This document shows positions 35,361 to 43,380 of a stretch of 64,000 nucleotides of DNA, piece by piece (position 1 is the stretch's first letter; each line of letters starts with the position of its first letter). The notes under the pieces were generated by a model, which saw only the letters and a program-made list of their open reading frames with translations, did no database searches and was not told the origin of the DNA. The position numbers were made by a program, and so were the translations under genes. This DNA comes from Bacillota bacterium (GTDB taxonomy: Bacteria > Bacillota > Clostridia > Christensenellales > Aristaeellaceae): assembly GCA_023421395.1 (NCBI GenBank), contig JAEZTL010000017.1:62001-126000 (forward strand). The letters are read 5' to 3'.

Positions 35361-36754
35361 GGCGGCCCGCGCTGGAATACCGCGACGTCACGCTGGCGGC
35401 TTCCGGCGGCGCGCTGGTTCGCGACTTCTATCTGGCCGCTTACGAGGGAGAATACATCGCCGTGATGGGAGCGGACGGCTCCGGCAAGGATGCGCTGGGG
35501 CTGGCGCTCTACGGCGAGGCGGCCTGCCGGTCGGGCGAGATTTGGTTGGCGGGCGAACCCTTCGTGCCGGAAGGCATCCCTCAGGCGCACCGGCGCAAGG
35601 TGTTTCTCATCTCCAAGGAGAGCAATTTCATCGATTCCCAGTCCATCGCCGAGAATATTTTTTTGAACCACGGCGGCCTCAACCGGCTGATGCCGGCCAG
35701 CGACCGCCTGATTCTTTCGGAAACCGGCGCAATTCTGAAGAAATTCGGCCTCCATATCGACCCGCGCACGCCGGCGGGTGATTTCTCTCCCGCCATGAAG
35801 TGCGTGCTGGAGATGATCAAGTGGCACACCCACGGCGCCCGGGTGCTCGTGCTGCTGGGCGCGCTGGCGGTGCCTTCCGCCGCGGAGCGAGCGCAGTTTT
35901 TAAAGGTGCTGGGCACGCTTCGCGAATCGGGCGCGGCGGTTCTGCACCTGATGAATCGCTGCCTGGACGTGTTCGCGGAGGCCGACCGGTGCGTGCTTTT
36001 GTCGCCGCAGGGCCGCGTGGCGCGCACGCTGTTCCGCGAGGAATTCCGGATGGATGCGATCAACGAATACATCGGCCGGTGTGAAATCACCGCGCCCGCG
36101 CGCATCGCCCCGAAAGCGTCGAACGAGGAAATTTTTCGGGCGGAGAACATATCGGCGGGCAAGTGCCGGGGCGTTTCCTTTTCCCTGCGCCGCGGCGAGG
36201 TGCTGGGGCTTTACTGCAAGGGCGGTGAGGATTATGACGCCGTGGCCTATGCGCTGTGCGGCACCCGAGCGTATACGGGCAGTTTTTATCTGAACGGCCG
36301 CCGGGTTCGGATCCAAAGCGCGGCGGACGCGCTGAAGCTGGGCATCGGGCTTTTGCCCAGCGATCCGATGCTGCTTTACTATCCGGATCTGACGCCGTGG
36401 GAGAACGCGGCCATGCCCTTTCTGCGCCGCGTCGGCAACCGGCTGGGCGTACTGCAAAACGGAAAAATGCGGGCGCTGATGCAAGACGTCGAGCGCTGCC
36501 TCGGGCAGCTGGAGGAGGCGTTTGACCAGGCGGACGGGGAAGAGCACATGTTCTGCGTACTCTCGCGTTTTTTTCTGTACCCCTACCGGATTCTCGTTTT
36601 GCCCCACCCCGGGGCCGTCAACGACGTGCGCAAGGAGAACATGGTGCATCATCTCATTGATGTGGCCGTCGGACGGGGCTGCTCGCTGGTGGTGGTTTCC
36701 ACCCGCCTCGTCGAACTGGAGCCGCTCTGTTCCGCAATCCATACGCTGGAATAG
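35357..36754 (+). CDS. RbsA-derived pseudo-ATPase in a two-component operon
   Basis: This 465-residue protein has the two-domain layout of an RbsA/MglA ATPase but has lost catalytic residues in both halves. In domain 1 the Walker A is GADGSGKD, with Asp45 in place of Ser/Thr. The signature region reads FSPAMKCVLEMIKWH, the Walker B stretch VLVLLGALAVPS lacks the D-E pair, and the H-loop position is Asn (HLMNRCLD). In domain 2 the P-loop is replaced by CKGGEDYDA and the Walker B by VLPHPGAVND. It has a GTG start overlapping the kinase stop (GTGA). It cannot be a normal transport ATPase. A role as a docking or signalling subunit is inferred. Confidence 0.85.
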   Translation: MRRPALEYRDVTLAASGGALVRDFYLAAYEGEYIAVMGADGSGKDALGLALYGEAACRSGEIWLAGEPFVPEGIPQAHRRKVFLISKESNFIDSQSIAENIFLNHGGLNRLMPASDRLILSETGAILKKFGLHIDPRTPAGDFSPAMKCVLEMIKWHTHGARVLVLLGALAVPSAAERAQFLKVLGTLRESGAAVLHLMNRCLDVFAEADRCVLLSPQGRVARTLFREEFRMDAINEYIGRCEITAPARIAPKASNEEIFRAENISAGKCRGVSFSLRRGEVLGLYCKGGEDYDAVAYALCGTRAYTGSFYLNGRRVRIQSAADALKLGIGLLPSDPMLLYYPDLTPWENAAMPFLRRVGNRLGVLQNGKMRALMQDVERCLGQLEEAFDQADGEEHMFCVLSRFFLYPYRILVLPHPGAVNDVRKENMVHHLIDVAVGRGCSLVVVSTRLVELEPLCSAIHTLE

Positions 36755-36803
36755 GGGCACGCCTTCCATGGGCGGGCGCCCGGGGCGTAAACGAAAGAGA
36801 AAG

Positions 36804-36843
36804 AACGGCGGACAGCCTTGCCGGGGCAAGGCTGTCCGCCGTT
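36804..36843. terminator. Bidirectional hairpin terminator between convergent operons
   Basis: The arms 36804-36822 and 36825-36843 are perfectly complementary, in practice a stem of about 17-18 bp with a small GC loop. The plus-strand end is GTTT and the minus-strand side continues into a TTC/TTT-rich stretch. It ends the rightward signalling operon and probably the leftward flavoprotein operon. Confidence 0.75.
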
Positions 36844-36860
36844 TCGCGGATTGCAGGCTT

Positions 36861-36903
36861 ATGCCAATCCAAAATACCGATTCTTCGCTGGCCGGATCTT
36901 TTG
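36861..36903. repeat. Partial copy of a dispersed repeat
   Basis: About 43 bases beginning ATGCCAATCCAAAAT closely match the first part of the repeat copy at 54165 (ATACCAATCCAAAAT), including the CATTCTTCGCT-like and GGCCGG-TCTTT stretches. The match stops after the CTTT. The remainder of the gap up to 36947 shows nothing further. Confidence 0.6.
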
Positions 36904-36947
36904 CACCGCCAATGCCGGCGGCCCGAACCCGAATCAGGCAAGGGCCG

Positions 36948-38255
36948 TTACGGGCTTTCCAGATCCGTGCCCGCGTCCGTCAGCGCGCGGCGCACGGCTT
37001 CGGGGGCCAGGTCGCGCGGGGTTATGCCCATGCGCGCGCAAAGCGCCGCCGCGATGCCCGCCGCTTGCCCCATCGCCATGCAGATGGACATCACCCGGTA
37101 GGAGGCGTGGGCGCGGTGCGTGCCGGAGATCGCGCGGCCCGCCACCAGCAGGTTTTCGGCCTTTCTCGGCACGAAGCATCGGTACGGCAGGTCGTAGGGC
37201 GTAACGTACTGGATCCTCTCCTCCGCCTGGCCCGGACCGCTCGGGTTATGGATGTCCACGATGAATTCCGCCTTGTGGACGACGGCGTCCGGGAAGCGCG
37301 CACCTGCGGCCATCTCCTCGGCGGTAATCACGTACTCGCCCAGCACGCGGCGGGTTTCACGCACACCCAGCGTGGTGGCGCTGGAGACGGCGCGGCAGTT
37401 TTCGTAGCCGGGCAGTTTTTCGCGGAAGAAAGCCACCAGAAGGTCGATCTGCCGCCGGAGCTCAAGCTCCGCGGGGTAGAGGTCCGCGGCCTTGGTGGCG
37501 TCCACGCCGTTGACCTGGGTGGTATTGACCCGGCGCTCGCCCGGCGCATTCGTACGGTGCAGCCGGACGGCCACGATGTTTCGGGGCAGAAGGCCCTCGT
37601 CGCCGCAGCGCCTGCAGAAGTCGAGGAAGCGCTCGCCGTTCAGCTGGACGTCGTCCACGTCGCCGATGCACGCGATCCCCCGCGCCTCGTCCACGCCTTC
37701 AATGGTGAATTCCAGCGTCACCGGCTGCATCAGTCCGTCCGCTTCCCGGCCCTTTTCGGTGGGCGCGCCGGCGAAATACGCGATGTCGCCGTCGCCGGTG
37801 GCGTCCACGGTCACGCTCCCGCAGAGCGCGAAAGGGCCTTCCTTGCCGGAAAGCGCCAGCCCTTTGACCGCGGCCCCCTCCAGGATGGCATCCACCGCCA
37901 CGGTCTGCAGGTATACGTCAATGTTTTCGTGGTCCACAAATTCGCTGAGCACGCGCTTGGCCCGTTCGGGGTCGTGGGCGACGCCCGTCACCCCCAGCAT
38001 ATCGTTGCCCGGCACGCCCAGATACCCCGTCAGTTCATCCCGCATGGTGCCTTTGGAGACACTGCCCAGGATCGGTCCCACGTGTCCGCTGGTCAACATG
38101 CCGCCGAGAATGCCGTAGCGCTCGATCAACGCCACCTTCGCGCCTTGGCGGGCGGCGGCCACCGCCGCGCACACCCCCGCCGGGCCGCCGCCCGCCACCA
38201 GTACGTCGTACCGGCCGAGAACGGGCAAAGTTTTTTTGTACGAGAGCGTATCCAT
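36948..38255 (-). CDS. FAD-dependent oxidoreductase (FAD_oxidored family)
   Basis: This 435-residue flavoprotein begins MDTLSYKKTLPVLGRYDVLV and has the dinucleotide-binding motif VAGGGPAGVCAAVAAARQGAKVALIER, the TVDATGDGDIAYFAG segment and the C-terminal FAD-contact stretch NLLVAGRAISG with CMAMGQAAG. Family members are cytoplasmic, and most have unknown substrates. The start at 38255 has GAGGG just ahead; an ATG at 38267 overlapping the previous stop (ATGA) is the alternative. It is the second of two tandem paralogues behind an oligosaccharide importer. Confidence 0.88.
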   Translation of the reverse strand: MDTLSYKKTLPVLGRYDVLVAGGGPAGVCAAVAAARQGAKVALIERYGILGGMLTSGHVGPILGSVSKGTMRDELTGYLGVPGNDMLGVTGVAHDPERAKRVLSEFVDHENIDVYLQTVAVDAILEGAAVKGLALSGKEGPFALCGSVTVDATGDGDIAYFAGAPTEKGREADGLMQPVTLEFTIEGVDEARGIACIGDVDDVQLNGERFLDFCRRCGDEGLLPRNIVAVRLHRTNAPGERRVNTTQVNGVDATKAADLYPAELELRRQIDLLVAFFREKLPGYENCRAVSSATTLGVRETRRVLGEYVITAEEMAAGARFPDAVVHKAEFIVDIHNPSGPGQAEERIQYVTPYDLPYRCFVPRKAENLLVAGRAISGTHRAHASYRVMSICMAMGQAAGIAAALCARMGITPRDLAPEAVRRALTDAGTDLESP

Positions 38256-38263
38256 CGTTTCCC

Positions 38264-39634
38264 TCATTCGCCAAGATAGGCGTCCTGATCCCTGAGCACC
38301 TCGCGCAGCCGGACGACGTCCACTGCCGCGGGGCGGACCCCGTCGCGAAGCGCCATCGCCGCCGCCGCGCCCGCCGCCTGGCCGAAGGCCATGCAGCAGG
38401 GGATCATCCGGGTTGCGGAGGCCGCCACCGCGTCGGCCGACAGCGCCCTGCCCGCCACCAGCAGATTGTCGACGCCTTTGGGCACCAGGCAGCCGTAGGG
38501 CACGCCGAAGAAGGGCCCGTTTTCCAGCGGATAGAAGGTTCCGCCGGGATCGGACTTATTGTGGGTATCCATGCAGGTGGCCATCACGGCGATGGAGTCC
38601 TCCGGCACGCGGCAGGCGGTTACATCCTCGGCCGTCAGCCGCTTCACACCGTCGATGTGGCGGGTTTCGCGGATGCCGATGGAGGCCGCGGTACCCATGA
38701 ATCGGGCGTTTTCAAAGCCCACCGCGTACTTTTTCAGGAAGTCGTACACCTTGTGGGCCTGCCGGAGCCCCTCGATTTCCGCGCGGGTCAGATCCTCGGC
38801 GTCCGTTCCGTCCACATCCAGAATGCGGGTCACGTTCAGCCGGTACTCACCCGGCGCAACGCCCTCGAACAGGCAGATCTCGGCGCGGGGCACGTCGCCC
38901 CACTCCTTTTGCATGTCGCGGATCAGCCAGCTGTAAGGGCCGTAGAAGGGGCGGATCTCCTCGCTGTGCGCCCGGATGTGCGCCTTCACGCGGTCGGTGT
39001 CTACGTTGTAAAGCCTGAAAAACAGCGTGGCGGGCTGGATGTTGCCATCCCGCACATTGCCCAGCTCATAGCCGACGCCCGCGCGCGCGGCTACGTCCGC
39101 GTCGCCGGTGGCGTCTATGACAATTTTCGCGCGCACCGCGGCCAGCCCGCTCTTATTGAAGATCACCGCGCCGGCAAGACGGCCCTCCTCCACCAGCGGA
39201 TCGACGAACTGGGTGTGCAGCAGAAGCCGCGTGCCGCTGCCAAGGATCATTTGGGTTGTGACCTGCTTGAAGCACTCGTGGTCGAAGGGGCCCACGTGGG
39301 CGTGCCCGATCTTGTAAAAGCCGGAACGCGGGTCCTCGCCGGGGACGAGGGCGGGATCGATGGCGCCGCCCAGCGCCACCATTTGGTCCACAACCTCTTT
39401 GAACATGCCCCGGATGACCATCTTCTCGTTCCGCGCGTCGAAGGACGTCATGAACGGACCGACGAGGCAGGCCGTCGCCGCGCCGCCGACGCCGCCGTTT
39501 TCATCGATGACCAGCACCTTCGCGCCGCCGCGGGCCGCGGCGGTCGCGGCCGAGATGCCCGCCGGGCCCGCGCCCGCCACCAGTACGTCCACATCCGCAA
39601 ATACCGGAAGCTCCTTCTGATAGAGCTCAGCCAT
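38264..39634 (-). CDS. FAD-dependent oxidoreductase (FAD_oxidored family)
   Basis: This 456-residue protein has the FAD motif VAGAGPAGISAATAAARGGAKVLVIDE, VIDATGDADVAARAG and the C-terminal NLLVAGRALSADAVAASATRM with CCMAFGQAAG. It is a paralogue of the gene that follows it. It lies downstream of the binding protein of an LplB/YtcP-type importer, separated by a hairpin, so the imported sugar or its derivative is the likely substrate. The start has a GAGAGAGGG site. The reaction cannot be named from sequence. Confidence 0.9.
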   Translation of the reverse strand: MAELYQKELPVFADVDVLVAGAGPAGISAATAAARGGAKVLVIDENGGVGGAATACLVGPFMTSFDARNEKMVIRGMFKEVVDQMVALGGAIDPALVPGEDPRSGFYKIGHAHVGPFDHECFKQVTTQMILGSGTRLLLHTQFVDPLVEEGRLAGAVIFNKSGLAAVRAKIVIDATGDADVAARAGVGYELGNVRDGNIQPATLFFRLYNVDTDRVKAHIRAHSEEIRPFYGPYSWLIRDMQKEWGDVPRAEICLFEGVAPGEYRLNVTRILDVDGTDAEDLTRAEIEGLRQAHKVYDFLKKYAVGFENARFMGTAASIGIRETRHIDGVKRLTAEDVTACRVPEDSIAVMATCMDTHNKSDPGGTFYPLENGPFFGVPYGCLVPKGVDNLLVAGRALSADAVAASATRMIPCCMAFGQAAGAAAAMALRDGVRPAAVDVVRLREVLRDQDAYLGE

Positions 39635-39656
39635 ACGATACCCTCTCTCCTGATGG

Positions 39657-39693
39657 TTCAGGCCGCGCCGGGTCCCGTTCGGCGCGGCCTGAA
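39657..39693 (-). other. GC-rich stem-loop behind the binding-protein gene
   Basis: A perfect 14-bp stem (39657-39670 with 39680-39693, 9-base loop) lies 25 bases after the binding protein stop codon and just before the ribosome site of the flavoprotein gene. It has no T tract. Confidence 0.75.
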
Positions 39694-39718
39694 TACGCTA
39701 AAGTACTGTGTGGAAAAA

Positions 39719-41239
39719 TCAGGCCTGGCTGTCCAGGAACGCCTTCAGTTCGGCGCGGACCTCTTCGCCGCCGTTGTTGGCCCAGTCGGACGTGAAGGTG
39801 GCCAGGTCGTCAATGGTGCGCGTGCCGGAGATGACCTGCAGGATGTAGTCCTGGAGGCTCTTGAACAGCGCGGTGTTGTACTTGGTGTAGGCTTCGGAGG
39901 CCGGCTTGAAGGCGAACCTGTTGTCCACGAAGATCTCCGGGGTCTCCTCGTTGGCCTTCAGCGTGATCGCGGCGAAGGCGGCCCACTGCGCGTCGGACTT
40001 GCGGATGCGGGAGGGCCACTGCTTCTCGTAGGCGGGCTGGTCGGTGCAGTCGATGTACCAATAGGAATCGCCGCGCTCGTTGGCGAAGATGGGGTTGATG
40101 GGCTGGATCTTGCCCTCTTCGTCGTAGGTGAAGTGGGTGCCTTCCACGCCGATGCAGATGAACAGCTGGTTCTTGACCTTCAGGTTGATCCAGTTGATCG
40201 CGTCGGCCGCGTTCTTGCTGGAGCGCAGCACGCAGGAAACCTGGTTGAGCGCCTTGGTGGACATGTAGGCGCAGTTGCCGTCGGAGCCCTTCAGCGCGCC
40301 GATGTAGCCGATATCGTCATAGGTCACGCCGAGATTCTGCATCTGGGCGGGGGTGGTCACCTGCACGCCGGCGCGGTTGGAGCAGGCGATGATGGCCTTG
40401 CCGGAGGCGAACTTCTCATTGACGGTAGAGTCGGTGTTGACGGCCCAGTCGGGATCGAGCAGGCCTTCCTTGTTGAGCTTGGTCAAAAACTCGATCATCG
40501 CGGCGAAGCCCGGCGCCTCGGTCATGTAAAGCACGTTGCCGTCCCCATCCACCATCCAGTCGGAGTAGATGCCAAAGGCGCAGGCGATGGTCTTGGGGAT
40601 GACCCAGTTCTCGTTGCCCTCGGAAGCCGGCTTATAGGGGCCCGCGAAGACGATGTACTGGTCGCCGTAGAAATTCTTGAGCGTCACCAGGCAATCGTAG
40701 AATTCGTCGATGGTGGTGGGGATCTTCTCGATGCCAGCGGCCTTCATCAGGTCCCAGCGGCAGGCCATGAAGTTGGCGATCTCGTTGTTGTAGGGGTACA
40801 TGTAGGGCAGGCCGTAGATGTTGCCGTCCGCGTCGGAGAGCGCCTTCCAGGTTTCCTCGGAGTTGCTGGCGAGGATGTCCTGCCCGTAGGCGTTCAAAAG
40901 ATCGTTCAGCGGAAGGAGCGCGCCCTGGGCCATCAGCGTGCGCCACTGGTTGACGTTGACGTTGACCACATCATAGTCCGCGCCGCCCGCCACATCCATC
41001 AGAAGCTTCTCGTCGGCGTTCTCGGCCGGCAGCGAGAAGTACTCCACATCGTAGCCCGTCGCCTCTTTGATGACCGGTACCATGTAGTCGGCGTTGACGT
41101 CAAAACCGACATTGCCGCCCAGACGCTTGAGGGTCACATTCCCGGGGCCTTTGAGCGCGGGGGCTTCCGCGCTGGCCATTGGCACCGCCATCAAGGCGAT
41201 CATCGTCAGCGCCAGCACGAGAGACAACATCTTTTTCAT
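39719..41239 (-). CDS. Oligosaccharide-binding extracellular protein (LipO/YtcQ-like SBP)
   Basis: This 506-residue protein has a signal peptide (MKKMLSLVLALTMIALMAVP, cleavage near ASA-E) and the large two-lobed family-1 binding fold with YDVVNVNVNQWRTLMAQGALLPLNDLL and GLPYMYPYNNE. No lipobox is seen, unlike many YtcQ proteins. The start at 41239 follows GGAGGG; seven extra codons upstream lack a site. It serves the two permeases encoded before it. No ATPase is encoded in the operon. Confidence 0.92.
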   Translation of the reverse strand: MKKMLSLVLALTMIALMAVPMASAEAPALKGPGNVTLKRLGGNVGFDVNADYMVPVIKEATGYDVEYFSLPAENADEKLLMDVAGGADYDVVNVNVNQWRTLMAQGALLPLNDLLNAYGQDILASNSEETWKALSDADGNIYGLPYMYPYNNEIANFMACRWDLMKAAGIEKIPTTIDEFYDCLVTLKNFYGDQYIVFAGPYKPASEGNENWVIPKTIACAFGIYSDWMVDGDGNVLYMTEAPGFAAMIEFLTKLNKEGLLDPDWAVNTDSTVNEKFASGKAIIACSNRAGVQVTTPAQMQNLGVTYDDIGYIGALKGSDGNCAYMSTKALNQVSCVLRSSKNAADAINWINLKVKNQLFICIGVEGTHFTYDEEGKIQPINPIFANERGDSYWYIDCTDQPAYEKQWPSRIRKSDAQWAAFAAITLKANEETPEIFVDNRFAFKPASEAYTKYNTALFKSLQDYILQVISGTRTIDDLATFTSDWANNGGEEVRAELKAFLDSQA

Positions 41240-41314
41240 TCCGGAATCCCTCCATTTCAATATATCTTAGGCCGCGTGGCGCGGCCAAGATTTCTCCGTA
41301 CACCGCGATGGGCG

Positions 41315-42241
41315 TCAGCCCTTGACCGATCCGATCGTGATACCCTGGACCATATACCGCTGGACGAACGGATACATCAGGATGATCGGCACCAGCGACA
41401 TCGTGACCGCCGCCGCGACCATGCCGTCGGTGGTCACGTTGGACGAGACCGCGGACCCGCCGCTGTTCCAGCCGCTGTACAGGTTCTCCGCGAATGCCTG
41501 GCCGTTGTTGATGATGTCGTAGAGGTAGAGCTGGATGGTGCGCATTTCGGTGGAGTTGGTGTACATCATCACGTGGAAGTAGTTGTTCCAGTAGGTGATC
41601 GCGTACAGAAGCGCCACCGTGGCCAATACCGGCATGGACATCGGGCAGACGATGCTCCAAAGCGTCCGGACGTCGCCCGCCCCGTCGATCTTGGCCGATT
41701 CCTCGACGCTCTCGGGCAGGCCCTCGAAGTAGTTCTTGACGATGAACATGTTGAACTGCACGATGGCGAAGGGCAGAATGCAGGCCCAGTAGGTGTTGTA
41801 AATCCCGATCGTGCGGATGACCATGTACGCCGGGATGATGCCGCCGAAGAAGACCATGCTGATCACGTACAGCATCGTCACGAGCCTGCGCCCCTTGAAG
41901 CCGGGCTTCGAAAGCGGGTAGGCCGTGGTGACGGTCGTGAACATGGAAATCGCCGTACCCATCGCGAATACGATCAGCGAATTTTTGAGAGCGCCGAAGA
42001 AGCTGGTCTTGGTCAGCACATACCCGATCGTCTCCAGTTGAAAGCCGCTGGGCCAGAAATACACCTGCCCGGCCGTCACCTGCGTGCCGAGGCTGAAAGC
42101 CTTGGAAACCACGTGCAGACAGGGCAATACCGCCATCAGGCCGAAGAGGGACAGGACCGCATAGGCAATCCCGATGGTCAGCTTTTCGCTCTTCTCCAGC
42201 GGGATGCCCTTGAGTTTCTTGCGCGCGATGCTTTTCGTCAT
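41315..42241 (-). CDS. ABC importer permease, YtcP/LplC type
   Basis: This 308-residue protein has six membrane segments, the EAA loop SVEESAKIDGAGDVRTLWSIVCPMSMP and the typical end VQRYMVQGITIGSVKG. It follows the LplB-type permease by 13 bases and precedes the binding protein. A 7-bp GC hairpin at 41270-41286 lies between this gene and the binding protein gene. Confidence 0.93.
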   Translation of the reverse strand: MTKSIARKKLKGIPLEKSEKLTIGIAYAVLSLFGLMAVLPCLHVVSKAFSLGTQVTAGQVYFWPSGFQLETIGYVLTKTSFFGALKNSLIVFAMGTAISMFTTVTTAYPLSKPGFKGRRLVTMLYVISMVFFGGIIPAYMVIRTIGIYNTYWACILPFAIVQFNMFIVKNYFEGLPESVEESAKIDGAGDVRTLWSIVCPMSMPVLATVALLYAITYWNNYFHVMMYTNSTEMRTIQLYLYDIINNGQAFAENLYSGWNSGGSAVSSNVTTDGMVAAAVTMSLVPIILMYPFVQRYMVQGITIGSVKG

Positions 42242-42254
42242 GCCGTCCGCCCCC

Positions 42255-43256
42255 TTACCAAATGCTGCGGTTCAGGAGCTTTTTGCTCACCGCGTTGGCG
42301 CCGACGATCAGCACGAACGCCACCACCGAGTTGAAAAGGCCCAGCGCCGTCGATTGTGAGAAGTTCATCTGACCCATGCCCAGGCGGTAGACGTAGGTCT
42401 GGATGATGTCGGCCACGTCGTACACCGCCGCGTTATAGAATACCAGCACCTGCTCAAAGCCCGTGTCAAGAATGTAGCCCACCTTGAGAATCAGCATCAG
42501 AACGATCGTAGGCAAAAGCCCCGGGATCGTCACATTCCAGATCAGCCGCCACTTGTTGGCGCCGTCGATCCGAGCCGCCTCGTAAAGGCCGATGTCAATG
42601 CCCGTGATGGCCGCAAGGTAGATGACCGTGTTGTATCCGATTTCCTTCCAGCCTTCGGTGAACACCAGGAGGCTTCTGAAAACCGCCGTGTCGGTAAAAA
42701 AGCGGATGCGCGTCAGGCCCATGGACGCGAGAAATGTGTTCGCGATGCCGTAGGTTCCCAGCAGCGAATAGAAAATGCCGAACACGATGACCCAGGAGAA
42801 GAAATACGGCACGTAGATCGAAGTCTGCAGAAGGCGCTTGAAGGACCTCTGGCGGATTTCGTTGAGCAGAATCGCGCAGACGATCGGAAGCGGGAAGAGG
42901 AAGAGAACCTTGTAGCCGTTGACGATCAGCGTATTGGCCAGCACCTTCGCAAACTGGGAGCTGGCAAACAGCTTGTCAAAGTGCCGCATGCCGACCCACG
43001 GGCTGTGGGCGATGGCGTCGATGGGGTTGGCGCCCGCAAAGATGTTGTAATCCTTGAACGCCATCAAAATGCCGTAGAGCGGCGTAAATTTATAAACGAA
43101 CAGGAAGACAAGGCCGGGAATCAGCATCACGTACAGCATCGGATGCTGCCGGGCGTACACAAAAAAGTTGTGGATCCTGTTTTTGACGGGAACCCTTCGG
43201 CAGGGGACCCGGTTGCCCTCTGCCGAGGAGCAGACGCGCGGAGCGTTTTGCGCCAT
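42255..43256 (-). CDS. ABC importer permease, LplB type
   Basis: This 333-residue protein has six membrane segments (LYVMLIPGLVFLFVYKFTPLYG at the first) and the EAA loop EAARIDGANKWRLIWNVTIPGLL. It is the first gene of the importer operon. ATG 43256 is taken as the start with AAGGA upstream; a GTG two codons earlier is possible. A good promoter lies just upstream. Confidence 0.92.
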   Translation of the reverse strand: MAQNAPRVCSSAEGNRVPCRRVPVKNRIHNFFVYARQHPMLYVMLIPGLVFLFVYKFTPLYGILMAFKDYNIFAGANPIDAIAHSPWVGMRHFDKLFASSQFAKVLANTLIVNGYKVLFLFPLPIVCAILLNEIRQRSFKRLLQTSIYVPYFFSWVIVFGIFYSLLGTYGIANTFLASMGLTRIRFFTDTAVFRSLLVFTEGWKEIGYNTVIYLAAITGIDIGLYEAARIDGANKWRLIWNVTIPGLLPTIVLMLILKVGYILDTGFEQVLVFYNAAVYDVADIIQTYVYRLGMGQMNFSQSTALGLFNSVVAFVLIVGANAVSKKLLNRSIW

Positions 43257-43320
43257 TACCACTTCTTCCTTTCCGGCTTTGCAAATTTATATTTTATCGA
43301 CAATGGAGGTTCCTTTGTTC

Positions 43321-43349
43321 AGTATAACTTTAACACATTTTGTTCTGAA
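43321..43349 (-). promoter_or_regulatory. Promoter of the LplB/YtcP importer operon
   Basis: On the minus strand, TTCAGA (43344-43349) and TATACT (43321-43326) are 17 bases apart, about 65 bases before the permease start. The spacer is AT-rich. A TTGTTC/TTGTTCT direct repeat flanks it. Confidence 0.6.
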
Positions 43350-43380
43350 TGGTAAATGCTCATATGTATGATCTTCTGGC

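Noticed and set aside
41270..41286. Terminator between the YtcP-type permease and the binding protein
   Set aside because: The 7-bp stem is short and has no T tract, and the genes form a normal importer operon; it is mentioned only as a weak hairpin.
38561..42334. A 1257-codon open frame on the plus strand
   Set aside because: It lies antisense to a flavoprotein, a binding protein and a permease that all have clear families and ribosome sites. Its translation is low-complexity and rich in His, Arg, Val and Gly, as expected from the complement of GC-rich genes.
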